The translations under genes and the position numbers were made by a program. DNA of 64,000 nucleotides from Melaminivora jejuensis (GTDB lineage Bacteria; Pseudomonadota; Gammaproteobacteria; Burkholderiales; Burkholderiaceae_C): NCBI RefSeq assembly GCF_017811175.1, contig NZ_JACWIJ010000002.1, positions 3,100,001-3,164,000 on the forward strand, in the 5' to 3' direction. Below, in pieces: positions 37,500 through 45,513 of this stretch. Below the pieces are notes generated by a model. It had not been told where the DNA came from. It ran no database searches and was given only the letters and a program-made list of their open reading frames with translations. Positions within the stretch are counted from its first letter, which is position 1. Each line of letters starts with the position of its first letter.

Positions 37500-37954
37500 G
37501 GCAAGGGACTCCGGGAAACGGCGGTCAACGCTTCGAGCGGCCTGCACATAGCGGTCGGACGGCTTGAAGCGGCTTGAGGAAAGCGGCGCGCAGGCAGGAC
37601 GGCGAAGACCGAGGCCGCGCGCGCGGGCAGCCGGGCATTGTATGCGTCAGGCCGTGCAGGGCCGCTGGCAGACGCTGGCGGGAAAACTCCGTTCTGCATC
37701 AGGGTTTTTGGTGTCAAAAAGCCTTGAAACCGTTGACTGGCAAGCGTTGGCAGCTATCAAAAAATTGGCAAAAGCCCCGCCGATCATCCGGTTGCCGGCG
37801 CCCTGCCGGCCAGTGCGGCGCCGGCCATTGCCGGCCTGGGCCTACGCTGCGGTAGCGGCCCGTGCCCTACCATGCAGCGCTGCTGCGCCACTGGTTTGCT
37901 CCCGTGGCGCTTTTGGTTTTGTGTCTTGCCAAGAGGAGAAAGGAGTTGTCCTTC
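37500..37954. other. 455-bp divergent intergenic region yajC / mscS
   Basis: No credible gene. On the minus strand CATACAATG near 37640 could be the -10 region for yajC. Repeat copy 8 occupies 37703-37768. The remainder is GC-rich (TGCCGGC..GCCGGCATTGCCGGC hairpins near 37795-37835) followed by the mscS ribosome site AAAGGAG. Confidence 0.5.
37703..37768 (-). repeat. 50-bp interspersed repeat, copy 8
   Basis: GGTTTTTGGTGTCAAAAAGCC..AAGCGTTGGCAGCTATCAAAAAAT, between yajC and mscS. Confidence 0.85.
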
Positions 37955-39097
37955 ATGCAATTGCTACCCGACTGGGCCTGGCTGCACGAGCAGCTGCTGT
38001 GGGGCATGTCTGCCGCCAGCGTGCTGATTGCCGTGACCGCCGCCGTGGCGACCTATGTGCTGCTGAGCCTGCTGCTGGGCTGGGCGCAGCGGCGGGTGCG
38101 CCGGCACGCGCAGCAGGCGGCCCAGCCCGGCCAGCCCGCGCAGGCCGGCCTGCTGGCCCAGCTGCTGGCCGGCACCAGTCATCTGCTGATCCTGCTGGCG
38201 GCGCTGCTGGTCGGCCTGGGGATGCTGGACTTGCCCGAGCGCTGGCATACGCGCGTGAGCCAGCTGTGGTTCCTGGCCGTGGCGGTGCAGATCGGCCTGT
38301 GGGGCGCGCGCGCCATCGGCGTGGCGGTCGAGCGCTACCGCGTGCATCACGGCACCACGCAGCCGGGCCAGGCCAGCGCCTCGGCCACGCTGATGTCCTG
38401 GGCCTTGCGCACGGTGCTGTGGGTCACGGTGCTGCTGGCGATTTTGTCCAACCTGGGGGTCAACATCACCGCCTTCATCGCCAGCCTGGGCGTGGGCGGC
38501 GTGGCGGTGGCGCTGGCGGTGCAGAACATCCTGGGCGATCTGTTTGCCTCCATGGCGATTGCCGTGGACAAGCCCTTCGAGGTGGGCGACTTCATCGTCG
38601 TCGGCGGCATTGCCGGCACGGTGCAGAAGGTGGGCGTCAAGACCACGCGCATCCGGGCGCTCAGCGGCGAGCAGGTGGTCATGGGCAATACCGACCTGCT
38701 CAAGCAGACCATCAACAACTACCGCCTGATGCGCGAGCGGCGCATCGTGTTCGCCTTCAGCATCGCCCAGGCCACGGCGCCGTACAAGGCCGAGGCGGTG
38801 GCGCGCACCGTGGGCGAGATCATCCGCGCCATCCCTAAGGTGCGCTTCGACCGGGCGCACTTCAAGGGCTTCGGCGCCAGCTCGCTGGACTACGAGGTGG
38901 TCTATATCGTTGAAGACCCCAGCTACAACCTGTACATGGACATCCAGCAGCAGATCAACCTGGCGCTGCTGGGACGCCTGCAGGAGCTGGGCGTGCAGCT
39001 GGCCGTGCCGGTGAGCCGGGTGCAGGTGGCGGCGCCGGGCCAGGCGGAGCGCGAGGATGCGCAGGCGCAGGCCTGGGCGGCGCGGACGGAGGTGTAG
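37955..39097 (+). CDS. MscS-family mechanosensitive ion channel
   Basis: 380 aa. Four to five membrane helices (SAASVLIAVTAAVATYVLLS; LLAGTSHLLILLAALLVGLG; LWFLAVAVQIGLWGARAIGV; LRTVLWVTVLLAILSNLGV) then the pore helix with NITAFIASLGVGGVAVALAV and QNILGDLFASM, the MscS hallmark. The beta domain has FEVGDFIVVGGIAGTVQKVG and a C-terminal alpha/beta vestibule. It opens at high membrane tension to release solutes. ATG 37955 has AAGGAG 10 bases upstream. Confidence 0.94.
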   Translation: MQLLPDWAWLHEQLLWGMSAASVLIAVTAAVATYVLLSLLLGWAQRRVRRHAQQAAQPGQPAQAGLLAQLLAGTSHLLILLAALLVGLGMLDLPERWHTRVSQLWFLAVAVQIGLWGARAIGVAVERYRVHHGTTQPGQASASATLMSWALRTVLWVTVLLAILSNLGVNITAFIASLGVGGVAVALAVQNILGDLFASMAIAVDKPFEVGDFIVVGGIAGTVQKVGVKTTRIRALSGEQVVMGNTDLLKQTINNYRLMRERRIVFAFSIAQATAPYKAEAVARTVGEIIRAIPKVRFDRAHFKGFGASSLDYEVVYIVEDPSYNLYMDIQQQINLALLGRLQELGVQLAVPVSRVQVAAPGQAEREDAQAQAWAARTEV

Positions 39098-39159
39098 GCG
39101 GAGGCGGCGGGGGGCGGAGGAGCAGGCGGAGGCGGGAGCGCAAAAGCTGGCCGGCCTCC

Positions 39160-39285
39160 CGGCTCCCTCTCCCGCGCAGCGGGGGAGGGTTGGGGTGGGG
39201 ATGCTCGCCCGGGGACGGCGCCTGTTCCACCCCCTCACCCCAGCCCTCTCCCCCAGGGGGGAGAGGGAGGCAGAAGCGCCCTGCT
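39160..39285. repeat. GC-rich palindromic intergenic repeat (type 3), copy 2
   Basis: CTCCCTCTCCCGCGCAGCGGGGGAGGGTTGGGG arrangement (shown in part), then GCGCCTGTTCCACCCCCTCACCCC and a second CCCTCTCCCCC..GGGGGGAGAGGG hairpin. It matches the copy at 7703-7830 and closes the gap between mscS and the convergent oxidoreductase gene. The first 60 bases after mscS (39098-39150) are a G-rich GGCGGAGG tract. Confidence 0.7.
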
Positions 39286-39314
39286 GGCCCAAAGGGGGGC
39301 TACGCCCCGGGCGA

Positions 39315-42300
39315 TCAGGCGATCAGGGTTTCGGTTGCAGCTGCCGGCTGCGGCTGGCGCCAGCGCTGCAGCAGCGCGTCCCATTTGGTGCGCGCAGCCT
39401 TGAGGTGGCGCTCCTTCACATGGCCATAGCCCCGGATGCCTTCGGGGATGGAGGCGATCTCCACGGCCAGCGGCAGGCGCTCGGGCGTCAGGCCGGCCAG
39501 CAGCTCGTCGATGCAGGCGCGGTACTCCTGGATCAGCGCGCGCTCGGTGCGCCGCTCCTCGGTCTTGCCGAACGGATCGAGCGCCGTGCCGCGCAGGCCC
39601 TTCATCTTCGTCAGCACGCCAAAGGCGCGGCGCATCCAGGGGCCATAGCTTTGCTTGACCAGCTCGCCCTTGTCGTTTCTCTTGGCAGTGGCTGGCGGTG
39701 CGAGGTGATGCACGATCCTGTAATCACCCTCGAACATGCCCTCGATGCGCGCCAGGAAGGCCGGGTCGGTGTGCAGGCGCGCCACTTCGTACTCGTCCTT
39801 GTAGGCCATCAGCTTGAACAAGTAGCGCGCCACGGCTTCCGACAGGCGCGTGCCCTGGCCCAGGCGCTGCTCGGCAGCGCGCACCCGCTCGACGAAGGCG
39901 CGGTAGTCCTCGGCATAGGCGGCGCTTTGGTAGCCGCTCAGGAAGTCCACCCGCTTGGCGACGATCTCGGCCAGCGCCGGCTTTTTCACGAATTCGATGA
40001 CCTGCGTGGTCGTCAGCAGCGCCTGCACCTCGGACGGGTTGTGTGCCAGGCGCCGGCCCCACTCGAAGGCCGCCTGGTTGTTGGCCACCTGCACGCCATT
40101 CAATTCCATGGCCCGCATCAGCGCCGCGTGCGACAGCGGCACGCGGCCCTTTTGCCAGGCGTAGCCCAGCAGCAGGGGGTTGGTGTAGATGCTGTCGCCC
40201 AGCAGCTGGGTGGCGGCGCGGTCGGCATCGACCACGCCCAGCAGCGCGCCGCCCACGGCCTGGGTGATGGCGGCCTCGCAACTGCCCGTCGGGAACTGCC
40301 AGTCGGGGTTGTGGACGAAGGCCGCCGCCGGCGTGCCGTGCGTGTTCAGCGCGACGAAGGTGCGCCCCTCCTGCATGGCAGCCAGCGTGACCTTGCTGGC
40401 GGCGACGATGGGGTCGCAGCCGATGATGAGGTCGGCCTTGGCCGTGTCCACCTTGGTGGTGTGGATGGCCTCGGCCCGCTGGGCGATCTGCACGTGGCTC
40501 CAGGTGGCGCCGCCCTTTTGCGCCAGGCCCGCCGCGTCCTGGGTGATGACGCCCTTGCCCTCCAGGTGCGCCGCCATGCCCAGCAGCGAGCCGATGGTGA
40601 TCACGCCCGTGCCGCCGACGCCGGCCACGACGATGCCGAAGGCCTCCTCGGCCAGCGGCAGCACCGGCTCGGGGATGGGCGGCAGGCTGGCGAGGTCGCC
40701 CTTTTTTTCCTTCCTGGGCTTTTTGAGCTGCCCGCCCTCGATGGTCACGAAGCTGGGGCAAAAGCCCTTGACGCAGGAGTAATCCTTGTTGCAGGTGCTC
40801 TGGTTGATGCGGCGCTTCCTGCCGAACTCGGTCTCCACCGGCTCCACCGACAGGCAGTTGGACGCCACCCCGCAATCGCCGCAGCCCTCGCAGACCAGCT
40901 CGTTGATGAGCACCGTCTTGGCCGGCGTGGCCAGCTTGCCGCGCTTGCGGCGCCGACGCTTTTCCGTGGCGCAGGTCTGGTCGTAGATCAGCGCCGTGCA
41001 GCCGGGGATGTCGCGCAATGCGCGCTGGATGCGGTCGAGCTCGTCGCGGTGAAAGACCTCAATGCCCGGCGGCAGGTCGTTGAGCAGCTCGGGCTGGCCC
41101 TCGCGCGCGGCATTGGCCGGGTGCGTGCGGCCGGCGTATTTTTCCGGCTCGTCGGTCACCACGACCAGTTTTGCCACGCCCTCGGCGCGCAGGCTGTGCG
41201 CGATCTGCGCGACCGAATGCCCCTCGGGGCGCTCGCCCACCTGCTGGCCGCCGGTCATGGCCACGGCGTCGTTGTAGAGAATCTTGTAGGTGATGTTGGC
41301 GCCCGCCGCGATGGATTGGCGGATCGCCAGCAGGCCGCTGTGGAAGTAGGTGCCGTCGCCCAGATTGGCAAAGACGTGCCGCTCCTTGGAAAACGGCGCC
41401 TGGCCGACCCAGGTCACGCCCTCGCCGCCCATCTGCGTGAAGGTGCTGGTGGCGCGGTCGGGCATCCAGTTGGCCATGTAGTGGCAGCCGATGCCGGCCA
41501 CGGCGCGCGAGCCTTCGGGCACGCGGGTGCTGGTGTTGTGCGGGCAGCCGCTGCAGAACCACGGCGTGCGCTCGCCGGTTTGCAGCTCCTGTGCGGCCAG
41601 GCCGCGCTCGCGTGCATCGATCACGGCCAGGCGCTCGTTCATGCGCGCCATGATGTGCTCGGGCACGCCCAGTCTGGCCAGGCGCCTGGCAATCGCCTTG
41701 GCGATCAGCGCCGGCGTCAGGTCGGCCTGCGGGCGCAGCAGCCAGTGCTGGCTGGGGTTGGGCTGGCTCCACTCGCCGCCCGAATGGTCGCCCTCCACCT
41801 CGTCGAATTTGCCCAGCACATGGGGGCGCACGTCGGCGCGCCAGTTGTACAGCTGCTCCTTGAGCTGGTATTCGATGACCTGGCGCTTTTCCTCGATGAC
41901 CAGGATTTCCTGCAGGCCTTGCGCAAAGTCGCGCGCGCTGGTGGCCTCCAGCGGCCAGACCACGTTCACCTTGTGGACGCGGATGCCCAGCTCGCGGCAG
42001 GTGGCGTCATCGAGGCCCAGATCCACCAGCGCCTGGCGCATGTCGTTGTAGGCCTTGCCGCTGGCGATGATGCCGAAGCGGTCGCGCGCGCCGCCCTCGA
42101 TCACGTTGTGGTTCAGCCGGTTGGCGCGCACATAGGCCAGCGCGGCATACCACTTGTGGTTCATCAGGCGCGCCTCCTGCTCCAGCGGCGCGTCGGGCCA
42201 GCGGATGTGCAGGCCGCCCGGCGGCATCTCGAAGTCCTGCGGCAGCGCGATCTGCACGCGATCGGGATCGACCGAGACGCTGGCGCTGGACTCGACCACC

Positions 42301-42944
42301 TCCTGGATGGTCTTCATGCCCGACCACAGGCCGGAGAACCGGCTCATGGCGAAGGCGTGCAGGCCCATGTCCAGGATGTCCTGCACGCTGGCGGGGAAGA
42401 ACACCGGGATGCTGCAGGCCTTGAAGATGTGGTCGCTCTGGTGCGCCGCCGTGCTGCTCTTGCTGATGTGGTCGTCGCCGGCCACAGCGATCACGCCGCC
42501 GTGGCGCGCCGTGCCGGCCATGTTGGCGTGCTTGAAGGCATCGACGCTGCGATCCACGCCCGGGCCCTTGCCATACCAGATGCCGAACACGCCGTCGTAT
42601 TTCTTGGCTTGCGGGTAGATGTCCAGCTGCTGCGTGCCCCAGACGGCGGTGGCGGCCAGCTCCTCGTTGACGCCGGGCTGGAAGACGATGTGCTGCTCGG
42701 CCAGGTGCTTGCGCGCGGCCCACAGCGCCTGGTCGTAGTTGCCCAGGGGCGAGCCGCGATAGCCGCTGATGAAGCCGGCGGTGTTCAGGCCCGCCTGCGC
42801 GTCGCGCTGGCGCTGCAGCATGGGCAGGCGCACCAGCGCCTGCGTGCCGCTCATGAAGGCGCGGCCTTTGTCCAGGGTGTATTTGTCGTCGAGCGTGACG
42901 CTTTCGAGCGCACGCCGCACGTGCTCGGGCAGGGGGGCATTCAT
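39315..42944 (-). CDS. Indolepyruvate ferredoxin oxidoreductase, fused alpha-beta chain
   Basis: 1209 aa single-chain enzyme that oxidatively decarboxylates aryl-pyruvates to aryl-acetyl-CoA in amino-acid breakdown. Pyrimidine-binding N-terminal part (GLNTAGFISGYRGSPLGNYD), a ThDP domain with GCHYMANWM, NLGDGTYFHSGLLAI and NDAVAMTGGQQ, cysteine clusters for iron-sulfur binding (ELVCEGCGDCG, NKDYSCVKGFCPS), and a C-terminal gamma-like domain opening GIVVAGVGGTGVITIGSLLG. Start ATG 42944 (MNAPLPEHV) has GGAG upstream. It is divergent from an Lrp regulator, a common arrangement for this enzyme. Confidence 0.94.
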   Translation of the reverse strand: MNAPLPEHVRRALESVTLDDKYTLDKGRAFMSGTQALVRLPMLQRQRDAQAGLNTAGFISGYRGSPLGNYDQALWAARKHLAEQHIVFQPGVNEELAATAVWGTQQLDIYPQAKKYDGVFGIWYGKGPGVDRSVDAFKHANMAGTARHGGVIAVAGDDHISKSSTAAHQSDHIFKACSIPVFFPASVQDILDMGLHAFAMSRFSGLWSGMKTIQEVVESSASVSVDPDRVQIALPQDFEMPPGGLHIRWPDAPLEQEARLMNHKWYAALAYVRANRLNHNVIEGGARDRFGIIASGKAYNDMRQALVDLGLDDATCRELGIRVHKVNVVWPLEATSARDFAQGLQEILVIEEKRQVIEYQLKEQLYNWRADVRPHVLGKFDEVEGDHSGGEWSQPNPSQHWLLRPQADLTPALIAKAIARRLARLGVPEHIMARMNERLAVIDARERGLAAQELQTGERTPWFCSGCPHNTSTRVPEGSRAVAGIGCHYMANWMPDRATSTFTQMGGEGVTWVGQAPFSKERHVFANLGDGTYFHSGLLAIRQSIAAGANITYKILYNDAVAMTGGQQVGERPEGHSVAQIAHSLRAEGVAKLVVVTDEPEKYAGRTHPANAAREGQPELLNDLPPGIEVFHRDELDRIQRALRDIPGCTALIYDQTCATEKRRRRKRGKLATPAKTVLINELVCEGCGDCGVASNCLSVEPVETEFGRKRRINQSTCNKDYSCVKGFCPSFVTIEGGQLKKPRKEKKGDLASLPPIPEPVLPLAEEAFGIVVAGVGGTGVITIGSLLGMAAHLEGKGVITQDAAGLAQKGGATWSHVQIAQRAEAIHTTKVDTAKADLIIGCDPIVAASKVTLAAMQEGRTFVALNTHGTPAAAFVHNPDWQFPTGSCEAAITQAVGGALLGVVDADRAATQLLGDSIYTNPLLLGYAWQKGRVPLSHAALMRAMELNGVQVANNQAAFEWGRRLAHNPSEVQALLTTTQVIEFVKKPALAEIVAKRVDFLSGYQSAAYAEDYRAFVERVRAAEQRLGQGTRLSEAVARYLFKLMAYKDEYEVARLHTDPAFLARIEGMFEGDYRIVHHLAPPATAKRNDKGELVKQSYGPWMRRAFGVLTKMKGLRGTALDPFGKTEERRTERALIQEYRACIDELLAGLTPERLPLAVEIASIPEGIRGYGHVKERHLKAARTKWDALLQRWRQPQPAAATETLIA

Positions 42945-43107
42945 GGGGTTGTCTCCGTGGGGGCGGCGTGCCTCCTGGGTGGCGGGCACGGCCAGGCAGG
43001 GCCGGGGGGCGCAAAATGGCAGTGTATGCGCGACAGGCCGATATGTTTTTGCTTTTTTGCCGTGATAACCTTGATCCGGGAAATAATATTGCTCAAAAAT
43101 CGCAGAA

Positions 43108-43584
43108 ATGGAATCTTTGGATAAATACGATCTGGCCATACTGAACGAGCTGCAGCGCGATGGCCGCCTCACCAACACCGACCTGGCGCAGCGCGTGGGC
43201 CTGTCGGCGGCGCCGTGCTGGCGGCGCGTGCGCGCGCTGGAGGAGGCGGGCTACATCCGGGGCTACCGCGCCGAGATCGACCGGCACCGGATCGGCCTGG
43301 GCGTGCTGGCCTTTGTGCGCCTGGACGCCGAGCGCATCCGCGGCGACCTCACGCGCGCCATGGAGGAGGCCATCGCGCCCATCCCCGAGGTCGTGTCGTG
43401 CCACTACATCAGCGGCACCGGCACCTTCGAGCTGCAGGTGGTGGCGCGCGATCTGGAGAGTTTTTCGCAGTTCGCGCGCACGGTGCTGTTGAACCTGCCC
43501 AATGTGAAGGACATGCACACCAGCTTCTCGCTGGGCGAGGTCAAGGCCGGCGGCGCGCTGCCGCTGGCGCACCTCAAGGCCTGA
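43108..43584 (+). CDS. Lrp/AsnC family regulator of the oxidoreductase
   Basis: 158 aa. HTH segment LDKYDLAILNELQRDGRLTNTDLAQRVGLSAAPCWRRV and RAM domain with CHYISGTGTFELQVVARDL. It is divergently placed from the indolepyruvate oxidoreductase gene across a 163-bp AT-rich spacer, so it is the likely local regulator, with aromatic or branched amino acids as probable effectors (inference). Starts at ATG 43108. Confidence 0.93.
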   Translation: MESLDKYDLAILNELQRDGRLTNTDLAQRVGLSAAPCWRRVRALEEAGYIRGYRAEIDRHRIGLGVLAFVRLDAERIRGDLTRAMEEAIAPIPEVVSCHYISGTGTFELQVVARDLESFSQFARTVLLNLPNVKDMHTSFSLGEVKAGGALPLAHLKA

Positions 43585-43601
43585 GGGCGGTTGTTGCTGG
43601 C

Positions 43602-43655
43602 TTTCAATATTGATAGCTGGCAGCGCTTGTCCAGCAAGGGTTTGAGCCGGTTTTC
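43602..43655 (+). repeat. 50-bp interspersed repeat, copy 9
   Basis: TTCAATATTGATAGCTGGCAGCGC..CCAGCAAGGGTTTGAGCCGG, between the Lrp gene and the MFS gene. Confidence 0.85.
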
Positions 43656-43734
43656 ATTCATTTTCCACGGATGAGTCGGGGCTGTCCGGGGCCTGCTGCC
43701 CGCCTTGGCCCCGGGGCCGCCACAATCGGCGCAC

Positions 43735-45435
43735 ATGCCTGCCCAACCTGTCCACGACGGCGCCCCTGCGCCCGCCCCCGCCAGCGCGCCCTCCCAGGCC
43801 GCCGATACCGCCGAAGCCACCGCCAGCGCCGAGCTGCGCCACAGCAGCGCCCAGCGCGCCGAGCAATCGGCCTTTGCGCCGCTGAAGGTGCCGGTGTTTC
43901 GCATGTTGTGGCTGACCTGGCTGGCGGCCAACACCTGCATGTGGATGAACGACGTGGCCACCGCCTGGCTGATGACCACGCTGACCAGCTCGCCGGCGCT
44001 GGTGGCGCTGGTGCAGACGGCCTCCACGCTGCCGGTCTTCCTGCTCGGCCTGCCCAGCGGCGCGCTGGCCGACATCCTGGATCGGCGGCGCTACTTCATG
44101 GCCACGCAGTTCTGGGTGGCCGCCGTGGCCGTGGTGCTGTGCGCGGCCATCCTGATCGGCGGGCTGTCGGCCTGGACGCTGCTGGCGCTGACGTTTGCCA
44201 ACGGCATCGGCCTGGCCATGCGCTGGCCGGTGTTTGCCGCCATCGTGCCCGAGCTGGTCAATCGCCAGCAACTGCCGGCGGCGCTGGCGCTCAACGGCGT
44301 GGCCATGAACGCCTCGCGCATCATCGGCCCGCTGGTGGCCGGCGCCATCATCGCCAGCGCCGGCAGCGCCTGGGTGTTCGTGCTCAATGCCGTGCTGTCC
44401 GTGATCGCCGGGCTGACCATCATGCGCTGGCAGCGCACGCCCACGCCGCAGCCGCTGGGGCGCGAGCGCCTGGCCAGCGCCATGCGCGTGGGCCTGGCCT
44501 TCGTGCGCGAGTCGCCGCCCATGCGCGCCGTGCTGTGGCGCATCGCCGTGTTCTTCCTGCACGCCACGGCGCTGCTGGCGCTGCTGCCGCTGGTGGCGCG
44601 CGGCCTGGAGGGCGGCGGCGCCGGCACCTTCACGCTGCTGCTGGCCTCCATGGGCGCGGGGGCGGTGGCCTCGGCGTCCTTCCTGCCGCGCCTGCGCCAG
44701 CGCATGTCCATGGATGCGCTGGTGGCGCGCGGCACGGCGGCGCAGGCGCTGGCCACGGCAGTGGTGGCGGCGGCGCCCAACGTCTATGTCGCGGTGCCGG
44801 CCATGATCGCCGCCGGCGCGGCCTGGCTGACCACGGCCAACTCGCTCACTGTCTCGGCCCAGCTGGCCCTGCCCAACTGGGTGCGTGCGCGTGGCATGTC
44901 GATCTACCAGATGTCCATCATGGGCGCGACGGCGGGCGGCGCGGCGCTGTGGGGCCAGGTGGCCAGCTTCAGCAGCGTGCGCGCCAGCCTGGGCGTGGCG
45001 GCGCTGTCGGGCGTGCTGGTCATGTTGCTGGTGCAGCGCCGCGTGCCGGGACGCCACGGCGACGAAGACCTGAGCCCGGCGCTGGCACACAACTTCCGCC
45101 GGCCCGAGGCCGACACGCCGCCGGCTACCGGGCTGCGCCTGGTGACCAGCATCGAATACTTCATCAACCCGGCGCACGCAGCGGACTTCCGCGCCGTGAT
45201 GCACGACAGCCGGCGCGCCCGGCTGCGCGCCGGGGCGCTGTCGTGGGAGCTGCAGCACGACATCGAAGACCCCGGGCGCTACGTCGAGCGCATCGTCGAT
45301 GAGTCCTGGACGGAGCACCTGCGCCGCTTCGAGCGCATCACCGCCTCGGACGTGGCGCTGCGCGACCGGCGCTTTGCCTTCCACGTGCGCGAGGCGCCGC
45401 CGGTGGTCTCGCGCTATGTCGTGGAAGGGGATTGA
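43735..45435 (+). CDS. MFS exporter with C-terminal antibiotic-biosynthesis-monooxygenase-like domain
   Basis: 566 aa. A Pro/Ala-rich cytosolic leader (to about residue 45) is followed by about 12 membrane helices of the DUF894/EntS-type major facilitator family (MLWLTWLAANTCMWMNDVATAW; GLPSGALADILDRRRY is the loop 2-3 signature; ALALNGVAMNASRIIGPLVAG). Residues after about 460 form a soluble ABM-like ferredoxin fold (LRLVTSIEYFINPAHAADFR, ALSWELQHDIEDPGRYVERIV). Predicted drug or metabolite exporter. ATG 43735. Confidence 0.88.
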   Translation: MPAQPVHDGAPAPAPASAPSQAADTAEATASAELRHSSAQRAEQSAFAPLKVPVFRMLWLTWLAANTCMWMNDVATAWLMTTLTSSPALVALVQTASTLPVFLLGLPSGALADILDRRRYFMATQFWVAAVAVVLCAAILIGGLSAWTLLALTFANGIGLAMRWPVFAAIVPELVNRQQLPAALALNGVAMNASRIIGPLVAGAIIASAGSAWVFVLNAVLSVIAGLTIMRWQRTPTPQPLGRERLASAMRVGLAFVRESPPMRAVLWRIAVFFLHATALLALLPLVARGLEGGGAGTFTLLLASMGAGAVASASFLPRLRQRMSMDALVARGTAAQALATAVVAAAPNVYVAVPAMIAAGAAWLTTANSLTVSAQLALPNWVRARGMSIYQMSIMGATAGGAALWGQVASFSSVRASLGVAALSGVLVMLLVQRRVPGRHGDEDLSPALAHNFRRPEADTPPATGLRLVTSIEYFINPAHAADFRAVMHDSRRARLRAGALSWELQHDIEDPGRYVERIVDESWTEHLRRFERITASDVALRDRRFAFHVREAPPVVSRYVVEGD

Positions 45436-45442
45436 TGCTACT

Positions 45443-45498
45443 TAAAAGATAGCTATTAGCGCTTGTCTGCAAAGGGCTGGAGCCGTTTTTGGCCAAAA
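45443..45498 (+). repeat. 50-bp interspersed repeat, copy 10
   Basis: TTAAAAGATAGCTATTAGCGC..CTGCAAAGGGCTGGAGCCG, between convergent MFS and DUF2868-like genes, starting 8 bases after the MFS stop. Confidence 0.85.
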
Positions 45499-45513
45499 AT
45501 CCAGCGTCAGCGC

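Noticed and set aside
39098..39150. Small ORF after mscS in a G-rich stretch
   Set aside because: Low-complexity GGCGGAGG tract; predicted peptide is poly-Arg/Gly only.
39436..43124. Very long open frame on the plus strand opposite the indolepyruvate oxidoreductase
   Set aside because: Composition (Gly/His/Ala/Gln-rich, no domains) is that of a GC-rich antisense shadow. The minus-strand gene has clear motifs.
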